A stretch of DNA of 64,000 nt. It comes from Capsaspora owczarzaki ATCC 30864 (Eukaryota; Opisthokonta; Filasterea). Below are positions 11,953 to 21,390 of this stretch, one piece after another; positions within the stretch are counted from its first letter, which is position 1; the number at the start of each line of letters is the position of its first letter. The stretch is from contig NW_011887303.1 in the NCBI RefSeq assembly GCF_000151315.2, forward strand, positions 891,503 to 955,502, read 5' to 3'. The notes below the pieces were generated by a model. That model searched no databases, was not told where the DNA came from, and saw nothing but the letters and a program-made list of their open reading frames with translations. The position numbers and the translations under genes are program-made.

Positions 11953-12192
11953 ATGTCGCTCAGTTACCGACAGCAACTCAAGCAAATAAGGGAAAATATG
12001 GCACACATCGAGGCAATCCCTCATCTGATAGCCTTGTACAGGGAGAAGACAATGTGCATTTACAGGATTCGTAATGTCGACAGTAGAATCGAAAAGGAAG
12101 AGAGTAGACCCAAACCACCTCGACCTTCGTCCAATCTGAATATCATAACTAGAGAGGGTGCTTCTAATTCCGAACAAAACCTATTTCGCTGA
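11953..12192 (+). other. Short orphan open frame, unknown
   Basis: A 79-codon frame starting MSLSYRQQLKQIRENMAHIE and ending LFR then TGA. It is Lys/Arg/Glu-rich and AT-richer than neighbouring genes. Its 3' end runs into the first copy of the TAATTCCGAACA motif (12165-12176), so it may be the broken 5' part of something larger. No family is recognised. Confidence 0.25.
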
Positions 12193-13182
12193 CGCTTCGA
12201 TATCCGCCCCTTGTTTCAATAGTAATACATACTATATGGTTTAGTGATACTATGGTTAGACGGAGGGGTCGATCGCACGTGCCGGGTCGGCAGGACGGCG
12301 ATCGTCAGTTTGGCTCGTTTTGCTGGACATGCATTACGCGTGTTCGGAATTAAAAGCATTTCGCTAGTAGACGCGCCCATACTCATCTGAGCGGCCCCTC
12401 GCCCTACTGGGCATGTGACATCAACCTAGACTCTCCGACTGGTAGCAAAGAGAGGGCATGGAACATCGCCGGGGTGGCTGCAGGCCCGTTGAACAACAAA
12501 ATGGCCGGAACAGCCCGAAACTGCATCTCGAGCAGACGCGGTCCTAGCAGCCTCCTTTTGCGCGGAAAGTGATACATGCAACATGTTTGTTTATTCTATG
12601 AACAGGCGGGGGCGATGGTTGCACTGCAGGAGCAAAGTCAACGCGTTGACAAGTTCAGCAGTCGCGACGGCGCGTGCCCAGCCTGAATCGACGTTTCGAG
12701 CCCCGCTCGTTGTGAAATGCAATCGCATAGATCGTCTTCTTGATTGGGCATGATCGCGGGCTGGACGCACATGCAAAAATTTTCCACGATGGGTCGGGCT
12801 CGACTGAGCGCCCCGTCGCTGCCGCTCTGTGTGTCACTGCGCCGCACGTGAACGACTCTATGATCATCAGAGTCCCACATACTCCCATCTGTATCATTAT
12901 CGGCGCCGGACATGGCGCAGGAGCTGTCCAGGGCTGCGGTGCTGTTCAGTGCGCTTTGCCTCCCACAGGACCAGCGCTCACTGTCTGCACCGACACTCGT
13001 AGAACAGCTCTGTCGCCCGCCTACTTTCCTCCATCAATAAAAGAAGACTGGTTTTACTATAATTTCAAGCAAGGGAGTGGATTAGAGGCTTCTGCATTGA
13101 CTAGTGGCCCAAAAACACTCTTGTTCGGAATTAAAATCAGGGGCGTAATGGTGGCCCAGTCAAAAAATTCTGTTCGGAATTA
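12165..13182. mobile_element. Candidate small DNA transposon or MITE cluster with TA-flanked inverted ends
   Basis: TAATTCCGAACA at 12165-12176 faces the exact complement TGTTCGGAATTA at 12341-12352, 13122-13133 and 13171-13182. The outermost pair brackets about 1.0 kb, with TA at both edges, as expected for a Tc1/mariner-type target duplication. The two right-hand copies also share a following TTTTT...GGGCCAC stretch when read inwards. The inside has no transposase frame. The 184-bp pair 12165-12352 could alone be a MITE. The motifs are directly visible; the transposon interpretation is inference. Confidence 0.4.
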
Positions 13183-13584
13183 GAGACGCCTCTCTACCAA
13201 GCTACAGTAGAAGCACCAAATGGCGCATTCTTCCAGGTACTCGTGCTCAAAATCCACAGCCGAGACAGAGCTCAGATTAACAAGCGTATTCAAAAGGCTG
13301 TCGCCGATATCAAGCGGGAATATCCTCGTGCTGTAAGGTTTAAGATTCTGACTGCAAAGCAAGTCGTCCGCTCAACGAGCATCGGGAATGCCGATAAACT
13401 TTACAATTGGCTTTTTATTCTCAGAGCGACGTCTTCAAGATACAATACAGATGCTGAGAACGCATTGCAACACACGAAAGCGAGGTTGGCAGAGGGTGAA
13501 CGCTTGAAGATGGCTCAAGAAGCCAGAAACAAGGGACGGCCCTACGGTCTCGTGCAGTTCAACAGGGCAGCCACGGAGCGCTGA
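13168..13584 (+). other. Orphan open frame without ATG, possible gene remnant
   Basis: Open from the edge of the candidate transposon to TGA at 13582. It reads through KIHSRDRAQINKRIQKAV and ends VQFNRAATER. It is basic, about 130 codons, with no in-frame ATG near its start, so it looks like a truncated remnant. Its end overlaps the 3' end of the convergent NTPase gene by about 43 bp. No family is recognised. Confidence 0.25.
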
Positions 13585-14801
13585 ACGTGGCGCGAGTGAA
13601 GGGTGTACGTGTCGTTGGGATGGTAAGCGAGAATGTTGATGTTGGTGGCGAGGAGCTTTTTGGTGAGGTCTTTCCCCAGAGCGCGGTGCACGATGTCAAT
13701 GTGCAGAGCGCCGTGAGTCAGTTCGCAGAGTGTCTTGTGAACGACAGAAGTTGCGTTGTGCATCTCGGAATAATCAATGACATCTTGAAGGGAGTCTGCC
13801 GTATCCACGCGAAACTCTTCAAAGATCTCGTCCACACTCTTGAACAGAAGGTCGTCTGCTAGATTGTTGAGCAGAATGAGACGCCCACCAGCAATCTCAG
13901 CGACCGCACGCTTGGCCAAATCCTCGTGGATGTCACGACGCACCAGATATGTGACAGCTTGTTGGTCGGTGAGATCACCCACTTCGACAATGCGAGCACG
14001 AGTCATTGCTGACGATGCCTTGAGCTCAGGCAGAGTCGAACCATCGCTGGTGACGAGAACAACATTGAGCAGCTGCTTGTCAGCAGCCGACTTGGCAAAT
14101 TTTTGAATGACATGCAACAGTTCTGAACCCTGCTTGGCGATCTCGTCCACGGCATCGATGACGAGCGTGGCAACATGACCATGCTTGGCCTTGAACTGTG
14201 CGGCGACGTCCCGAAGACTGAGATCGAGTATCGCCCAGCTCTTGAACGGTTCTTCTGCCGATGTGACTTGCTCCATCTCCACACCACGGTCTTTGAAGTA
14301 GCCTGCCGTGAAGGTGAACCGGTTGAACGCGAACGCGAGAGACCCTGCCAGTCTTTTCGGCACATCAACGATTAGCTCGCTTTCGACGATGTAGTAGACA
14401 ATGCCAGTGCTGTTGGCTCGGATGGCGTCGAGGACGGCGGTGGTCTTGCCGCAGCCTACTTCGCCAATGAAGACCGTGTAGTCCTTCAACAGCGCGGGGC
14501 GCAGCACCCCTTGAAGCATAGCAACGGCCTCTGGACGATCGATGTGGGACTTTCTGACGGGCGGGATGACGGAGCCGGCCTCGAAGCGTGCGAGCATGCG
14601 AGCTTGAACGATTTCGGGCGAGTGGGTCTTGGCGATCGTGTTCTTGTCGTCCAGCACGTGCTGAGCAACAAAAGCCGCCACAACCAAAACGATGAATGTG
14701 GTGGAGACCGCCTTGGCGACCGCGCCGCCGATGAAACCGAACACACGCCGAAAAGCTGGCTGCTGCTGAGCCAGGGCCGCAGCTGGAGCCGCAGCCGACA
14801 T
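13542..14801 (-). CDS. Membrane-anchored P-loop NTPase, unknown family
   Basis: A single-exon frame of about 419 residues starting MSAAAPAAALAQQQPAF. A hydrophobic segment near residues 25-50 (VSTTFIVLVVAAFVAQHVL) is followed by a Walker A motif FIGEVGCGKTTAV around residue 115 and a Walker B-like strand ATLVIDAVDEI. The fold is STAND/AAA-like, with a sensor-type VVLVTSDGS later. A second ATG eight codons upstream is possible; I chose the Met after MFFLFYPE because the upstream piece is unlike the rest. Its neighbours are orphan frames and repeats, so it may belong to a mobile or fast-evolving family. The role is unknown. Confidence 0.65.
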   Translation of the reverse strand: MSAAAPAAALAQQQPAFRRVFGFIGGAVAKAVSTTFIVLVVAAFVAQHVLDDKNTIAKTHSPEIVQARMLARFEAGSVIPPVRKSHIDRPEAVAMLQGVLRPALLKDYTVFIGEVGCGKTTAVLDAIRANSTGIVYYIVESELIVDVPKRLAGSLAFAFNRFTFTAGYFKDRGVEMEQVTSAEEPFKSWAILDLSLRDVAAQFKAKHGHVATLVIDAVDEIAKQGSELLHVIQKFAKSAADKQLLNVVLVTSDGSTLPELKASSAMTRARIVEVGDLTDQQAVTYLVRRDIHEDLAKRAVAEIAGGRLILLNNLADDLLFKSVDEIFEEFRVDTADSLQDVIDYSEMHNATSVVHKTLCELTHGALHIDIVHRALGKDLTKKLLATNINILAYHPNDTYTLHSRHVQRSVAALLNCTRP

Positions 14802-15618
14802 TTCGGGATAAAACAAGAAAAACAAAAGAAGAAGAAACTAAAAACTGCGCTGTCATCATCTTTCTCAGCTTTGGCAATCCATTGTCAACCCGTTATGAGT
14901 TGAATAAAATATCGTTCGATTTGTATCATTGTTCTTCCAAGACGTTCCTGAAGATGCTGCATTGTGCCGCTTTTCAAAGCGATCTGAGTGTTCCAACGAG
15001 ACAGGTGGCTTTTTCCACCAGAGCCCATTGGTAATTTGATAATGAGCATTGGGGCAGTCAGGTCGATTGACTTGATATTTGTGTCTCTCTTTTCGCTATC
15101 AGCAAGGTCGAGGTGCTTGTGGGATTTGTTAATCTTGGCGGTCATTATTCGTTGGCAAGATACATTTAATACATTATTCGTTAAGGCGGTTTCAAAATTT
15201 CCAATTCCACTTGCGCCAAAACGTGAATATAAACGCGCCCGCCTGTGGGTGGGTGGCACTGAAAGGCACTGAAGGCACTGAAGGGGGAGGGAGTTGTGAA
15301 AAACAGTGCTACCTCGGATAAGAATATATTATAGAATAGGTAGCACTGTTTATTTGGGAGTTGTTACTTGAGCCCATAGGGCGAACATGTACAGTACTAC
15401 TGTAGTAGATCTAGTACCCCCCCCCCTTGTTCAACTCCGAGTCTCACCTCAACTTTGCTTTTTGCGAAGCAAAACGAACTCGCCCACCCGTAAACCAGAC
15501 GCTTTTGAACAACAAGATCTGAATTGCTCCATCTCGATCATCGCACTTGACTGAAGGAAGTCAATGTTAACGTTTTTGTTTTTGTTTATTATTTTCGATC
15601 AAGACAAGCCGCGGCACT
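14802..15618. other. Spacer with an orphan frame and a palindrome
   Basis: About 800 bp between the NTPase start and the CIAO3 stop. A minus frame at 14885-15259 (124 codons, begins MPPTHRRARLYSRFG) has no known features and is AT-rich, so I do not call it a gene. It also holds short ACTGAAGGC repeats near 15258-15285, the hairpin listed separately, and a C run near 15418. Confidence 0.45.
15301..15351. repeat. Perfect 14-bp inverted repeat with AT-rich loop
   Basis: AAACAGTGCTACCT at 15301-15314 pairs exactly with AGGTAGCACTGTTT at 15338-15351 around a 23-base loop containing AATATATT. It may be a MITE remnant or a stable hairpin. No terminator role is claimed in a eukaryote. Confidence 0.8.
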
Positions 15619-17299
15619 TCACCACTTGATGAGAAGCTCCGAGACAAACTTTTCAACAGCGTGATACTTTGTACGGAGAATGTTGGCTCGACTGGCCTCA
15701 TCAACATCGCGGAACCATTCGCTGTAAAACAGAAGAGAGACGCACCACCCATGAGCCACAACAGAACTCGATCAACAACAGAACATGCACGCAAACAATC
15801 AACCAACAAAACAACAAATACCTTTCTATTCGCTCGACACTTGCATCGACGCCGGGCTCGCGCGAAGGCTGTGACAGGTACGCCAACTCGACGCGGCTGA
15901 GAAAATCCTTGGCAGACTCTCCTTCGTCGGGCTTGATCTGTCCTCCACCGTTCAAACAACCTACCCCCCCCGCCAAACAAGAAAAAAAAAACAAGAATGT
16001 TGAGTCATAGAGAAATGCACTCCCTGGCACGGTCGACGAGATGCCACAACTGTTACCTGAGGGGCATGCCATAATCTCGACAAAATGGTACTGGCATTGG
16101 TTGCGTTTGATTTTTTGGACGAGGTTTTGAATGTTCTTGAAGCCATATGCCGCAGCAAAGCGCAGCAGCACTTGGCCGTCGCGCTCCAACGTGAGCTCCT
16201 TGAAATCCTTGTTTTTCACAATGCGGTAGGTCAGATTGGTTTGATCTCCTGCCGTGGACGAAGCAACCAGGGAGGCCTCTGCCACTTCCATCGGAACGGC
16301 ATCCGCGCTGCTGCTAGAAGCCGTCGACGCATTCGAGGCAGCATGAATCGTGATACTTTCAATCCCAAACAGCTCGCGCGCGGCGTGGCGCATTGTGTGC
16401 TCCAGATATCCGCCCGAACCACCGCCGGCATGCGATACAATCCGCCCTTGCGCATCTACGGGTGTAAACTGCGCTTCGAGCGCGGACAGTGCTGGTATAT
16501 CCCGCGGAGCGACGGTAAGAGGCTGGCGAAGGTCGACCGCTCGGTCTTCGAGCAGCTGCTCCAGTTCCCCGGTTGTTAGCACGCAGTCGACATCTCTGGT
16601 GCTGTACATTTCCGAGTAAAAGTCTTGGCGCGATGCCTCCAGCTTCTTGTCGTAGCACGGCATGATTGAGACGTGGTAAATCCGGTCGGGCAAGACTGGC
16701 TTGCCATCCGCCTGGACACGGAGGATTTTTGGCAGATAGTCCTTGACGATCGAGCCAGAGACTTGCTGTGGGCTCTTTGCAGCGCTAATGTATGGCAAGA
16801 CAAACGTCCCGTGTGTCTTTTCGGCGTAGCAAACCCAGCCGGGGCAGGCGGATGTGAGCATTGGGAAAATGTCCGTGACTTGAACCTGCGCGCGCGGACG
16901 GAAGAGAACAATAGTGCGTCACAGTGTAGCAATGGCGGAATGAGCTTGTGACATGCACTTTTTGGAACGCCAACGAATACAATCAGAGCTGGCCCTTACC
17001 TTGGACGTTGACTGCGATTGCGCGGCGCGGTACCGATCAATAAACTCGCGACGCGTCTCAATCAGTGAAAACTCTCTCGAGAACGTCGTGTCGAGAACCA
17101 AGTGCGCGCCAAACGATCGCAGTGCAGCGACAATTCGCTGGTGCACTGTCTCGATGGACAGGTTGAACTTTGCAGCCAAGGCAGCGCGCGCTTGCGGCGA
17201 CAACGAGACGACGACGAGCTTCTCGCCAGGAACCAGCGGAACCGGAACGAGCGTGCGAGCAGTCGCTGGGCCTGAGTGTGAGCTCGTGTCCATGGGTGA

Positions 17300-17335
<36 letters not shown>

Positions 17336-17885
17336 TGTGGCTGTCGTTGCGGTTGTTGTCGGCGTCGGCGTCGGCGTCGGTGGGTCCATGTGAGCCTCGC
17401 GACACGCTGCGGTGTTTGCAGCGAGGACGCGGTCGAGCTCTTCGGTGCTCTGGGAAGTGATGAGCACGCTCTCTGCACTGGTGATGCATCCTGAGCACGC
17501 AAGGCAGTCGTTGAGCGTGATGGCGGCGCGCTTGAGCTTCGTCGCTGTCGGCGAGGCAGACGCGCTTGTAGCCGACGCAGTCAGCTGGACGTACGACCCG
17601 TCCGCCTCCACCCGGATTGTCCCAGGCTGCGTTCGAAACAAGACAAAAACACACACACAATAACAAACAGACAGCCAAGCCAAAGTGGTTGAGCGATGAC
17701 TGCAAAACTCTGATAGTCTGAGAATTGCTCGCGTTTTGTTTTGTGTTTTGTTTTGTTACCGTTGCAGCGGCTTGGCTTGCTGGTAAGCGGTCGACGGGGA
17801 CGGGTTTGATGCACTCGAGCGACGGAGTGATGAAATCGTCCAGATCCGTCAACTGGAGCGCGCCGGAAAACTGCTTGACTGCCAT
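15619..17885 (-). CDS. CIAO3: Cytosolic iron-sulfur assembly protein (IOP1/Nar1/CIAO3)
   Basis: Five exons: 17760-17885, 17000-17626, 16057-16885, 15822-15960 and 15619-15721, about 607 residues. The family is a hydrogenase-like scaffold that joins the CIA targeting complex to deliver Fe-S clusters to cytosolic and nuclear proteins. Visible marks are the N-terminal [13 protein letters not shown], the cluster-binding [27 protein letters not shown], the hydrogenase-type [22 protein letters not shown], the [12 protein letters not shown] loop that spans an exon junction, and the conserved C-terminal KW. It is longer than human CIAO3 (476) because of a poly-Thr insertion (a GTC microsatellite at about 17300-17336) and other low-complexity loops. 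The Trp end is relevant because a terminal aromatic motif recruits clients in this pathway. Confidence 0.92.
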
Positions 17886-18833
17886 TCTGAACAAAGACGA
17901 AGAACGGACAAAGAAGACTGGTTTCACATCTCAGACCCTTTTTTGTCGTTGTTTTATTTTGTTTTGTTTTGTTTGTCAATGCTGACTTACCAGAGCATCC
18001 CCGTGGCCAACTTGCTCGACTAGGTTGCTCAATCCTTTGATTTTCATTTTGACGGATGCTTGCCGACGCTAGACGACTCAGACGCAAGCACTGCGCCACC
18101 GAACGCGCCCGCTCCAGTCGCCGTGCATTAAGCAGCATTTGGAAATCGGAGACCGCGCAAAACCCCAACCGACTGTTGGTGAAAGGCTCGTTTCCGACGT
18201 GATTTGTACATTATTATGTGGATTGTTTGAATTGATATCGTTTGAGTGCTGAATGAGTGTTGGGGATTCAGAGTATTGAGTGTAATAACAACCCAACATT
18301 CTTCCTCTCCTTCAACGTCGCAAGAGTACGACGGAATGGCGAGCAGTGAAAAAAAGCGAGGCTCAAACATGAAAAATCGCTCAACGTTCAAACCTTCACT
18401 CTTGACGAGTTCCGTTGCACACATCCTTTTCGCAAGCTTACATTGCATGCTTTTCAGTAGTTGTTCAGTTTGATGCTTTGGCCGATGTCGTACAAGAACG
18501 GGACAAAGTTTTCGGCTGTTCACAAAAAAAATCCAAAAGTCCCATTCATGCCCGATTCTCCTGCCATTTTTGCTTTTCGACAATGATCATGAATACTGAG
18601 CACGAATCTGGAAAGAACCGAGGAAAATAATGGGTTGCATTGGGATGGAATCGGTTTGAGGACAGTCTTCCAAAATGCTGTCGTATCAGAATATGAATCA
18701 AAGACAGCGTCAGTTGTATGACAAAGCCAAGAATGCGAGTGAACTGCTCGAGTAAGAGAAAAGCCCGAGTTGATTGGAGTACAGTTGTTGACAGCGCGAG
18801 TGTGTGTGTGCTGACGAGGATGGAGGGGAACAG
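17886..18833. other. Spacer between CIAO3 and the LRR-kinase remnant
   Basis: About 950 bp. It has TTTTG-rich sequence at 17940-17970 and otherwise mixed composition. A frame at about 18718-18833 runs into the first LRR exon but shows no repeat, so the 5' end of that gene is unclear. Nothing else is convincing. Confidence 0.4.
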
Positions 18834-20049
18834 TCTGAATGATTACCAGATTGGCGATGCTGGAGCTCAGGCGATTGCAGAGGCACTCAGAGTGAACACG
18901 ACGCTGACTGAGATCCGGTAAGTCATCTCACTTGAATTGATGCATGTGAGTGAGTGATCTCAATCGAGGATGAAGCGCGCTTACCGATCAAGGAGACGGA
19001 CAGCCTGCAACGGAATCATATTGGCGATGTTGGAGCGCAAGCGATCGCTGAGGCACTCAAAGTGAACTCAACGCTGACTACGCTCTAGTAAGGCATCTCA
19101 CTCTTGCTGGTGCATGCGAGTGAGTGATTCAGTAGAGTGCTCACTGATGGAGGGGGATGTGGACAGTCTGAGTGGGAATCAGATTGGCGATGCTGGAGCG
19201 CAGGACATTGCCGAGGCACTCAAAGTGAACACGACCCTGGCTGTCTTCTTGTAAGTCATCTCGCCTTGACTAATACATGTGAGCGAGTGATACCAGCGGA
19301 AGGCATCAGGTGTGGCTCACTGATAGAGGCGATGGTCAGTCTGCGCCTCAATCAGATTGGCGATGCTGGAGCGCAGGACATCGCTGCGGCACTTGAAGTG
19401 AACAATGGAATAAAAAGTCTCAAGTAAGGCATCTCACTTTGACTGATGCTTGTGAGTGGGTAATTCAGAAGTGTGGCTCACTGATAGAGGCGATGGACAG
19501 TCTGCAGGAGAACCAGATTGCCGATGTTGGAGCGAACGCGATTGCTGAAGCACTCAAAGTGAACAAGACGCTGACTTGGCTTGAGTAAATATTGATCGCT
19601 TTAAGATGCTCTGAAAGTCGTGAGACCTCATGCTCCAAATCTGACGCTGTAATTGACAACAACAGTTTGTCCCAGAACTTCTTGACCAATACTGGAATTA
19701 ATGCACTCAGGCAAACTGGCAATACCATTTGTCAATTCAAGTAAGATTTTTCAATCTTATCGAGTTCTTGCATGAAGCAACCGCTCACTTGTCTTGGTGA
19801 AAATGTAGTTCCTTTTTTGGTCGTCTCGACTCGCAACGTACCCCATCGCCTGCCGACTTGGCTAAGATTGCAGCTCGTGCAGCAAGCGCTCAGCTTCAAC
19901 CTTCTGTCGATTTTGCAGCTGAAAATCGGCAATTGCGCTCCACGTTGGCTGCCAAAGATCAGGAGCTTGCTGCCAAAGATCAGGAGCTCGCTGCCAAACC
20001 TCAGGAGCTCGATGGAAAGGATCAGGGGCTCGCTGCCAAGGACCAGTAG
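18834..20049 (+). pseudogene. Decayed intracellular LRR protein: six RI-type LRR exons plus coiled coil
   Basis: Exons 18834-18917, 19004-19087, 19167-19250, 19340-19423 and 19501-19584 are each exactly 84 nt. A shorter, divergent one lies at 19666-19740, and a last exon at 19810-20049. All join in phase 2. Each 28-residue repeat reads LxxNQIGDAGAQAIAEALKVNTTLT, the ribonuclease-inhibitor/NOD-type LRR. The last exon encodes a heptad-like AAKDQEL repeat and stops at TAG (20047-20049), but the same frame stays open for about 45 more codons. A kinase C-terminal fragment follows 170 bp on. I therefore read this as a truncated LRR-coiled-coil-kinase gene. A short functional LRR protein ending at TAG is the alternative. 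Confidence 0.6.
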
Positions 20050-20219
20050 CTGTCAGCTCTTGATGGAATTGACATTCTTGAGTGCAACCAAGTCGCCGGT
20101 GAATCCGCATCGAACTTTGATCAACCCATCCATGATGATTCTGCTGGAACTACGAACTGCAACCAAACCCGGCACTCGCCTGAAAACTGAGACGCGGAAG
20201 GCGGTTAAACCAGAAATTC

Positions 20220-20366
20220 ATGGCGATGCTGGACTCTGCCCTCAAACCAACCGAAACCGATCAGCAGAGTGTCAGCGAGTTCGTCACTCTTGCACTCGAG
20301 TGTCTTGAAGCAGCTGCTGACGATCGCCCGTCCTTTGGTAGCATCCTTGTCTCGTTGGATCCGTGA
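20220..20366 (+). pseudogene. Orphan protein-kinase C-terminal fragment
   Basis: A 48-codon frame contains SEFVTLALECLEAAADDRPS followed by FGSILVSL. This is the subdomain XI end of a TKL/tyrosine-kinase-like catalytic domain (LALECL...DRPSF). No other kinase motif (P-loop, HRD, DFG) lies between it and the upstream LRR/coiled-coil exons, so the bulk of the domain appears deleted. It was probably once one gene with the LRR exons upstream. Confidence 0.55.
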
Positions 20367-21390
20367 TGACAAGCGGAAGATGTTGTTTTGACGCTCCCAG
20401 TACTCTGTAGCGAGGCTGAGCATCTGTACGTGTCCTTGTTTTTCTGATACTTTCACTTTTCGTTCGTTCTGTTGCTTTGTGTCTTGTTCTTTTCCCTGCT
20501 TCTAGTAAACTTTTCAGTTCCTGTTCACGATATTCATCCAAACCCAAATCCTCCACTCTTTTTTTTGTCTTTATTTTTTTTTTTTTGTTTTTTATTCTTT
20601 CGTTCTTTCAATAGAGAGGCAACAATGGCAGACCACGGTACAGCAACGCACGACTTGGCACCGTTGAACAGCACTCATTCACTTTAGATTGAGTATATGC
20701 ATTGTGTCACATCAAGGCGAGAGAGAGAAAGGGGGGTTGGGCGTGCTCGCATTGGTTCTGCCGGGCCTGTGCCTTGCCACCACTGTCCAACGTGAAGCAC
20801 ACAGAGCACAACGCGACAACCGATGCTTGAATGGGGCAACAACAGGTGCTGCAGGCCCGACCCTTCTTCGGGTGGGGGGGGGGATCGAATGCACTCACTG
20901 TTACGACTGCATTCGAAATCTAGATGCGAAAACATATTCAAAAAAAATTCAAAAAAAAAAAAACGGGGAAGAGTGTAAGACAGTGTGTGTGTGGTGGGGA
21001 ATGGAACGTGTACCAGAAACAAGCGAGTAGGGATGAGCGTGCCATGCTGGTGGCTATGCTGTGCTGGGGGGGTGAGGTGCTGGTTGTGGTGGTGGTGGTG
21101 GAAGAATCCGTTCAAGATCGCCTTCGACCTCGAGATACATTCAGCCTGTTCACACCGCTCCCCTCTCCTCAGCAGGAAACTTACGTGCTCGGCTATGGAG
21201 CATTGCTTGTCGCTTGCTTGATGCTGCTTTCATCGCCGAATTGTCTGGGGTGGTGGTTGGCTGCGTTCAATGTGATGACGATGCAATGCCGCTCTTCCGA
21301 ATTTGGAGCTGGTGTCATCGCTCGATCTTCATCTTGACTTGTGGATGCTAAATACCTTCTACATGAATGTTTTTTGTTGCGTTTTTTCTT
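20367..21390. other. Spacer with low-complexity tracts
   Basis: About 1 kb. It contains T-rich sequence at 20560-20610, a G run at 20874-20882, an A-rich tract at 20940-20962 and GGT repeats at 21082-21100. A short ATG frame at about 20625-20687 follows a TAG-like acceptor, but I cannot link it to the RhoGEF. Unseen 5' exons of the RhoGEF may lie here. Confidence 0.4.

Noticed and set aside
14885-15259. A 124-codon minus frame as a gene
   Set aside because: AT-rich, no homology recognised, no splice links and adjacent to repeats; listed only as spacer content.
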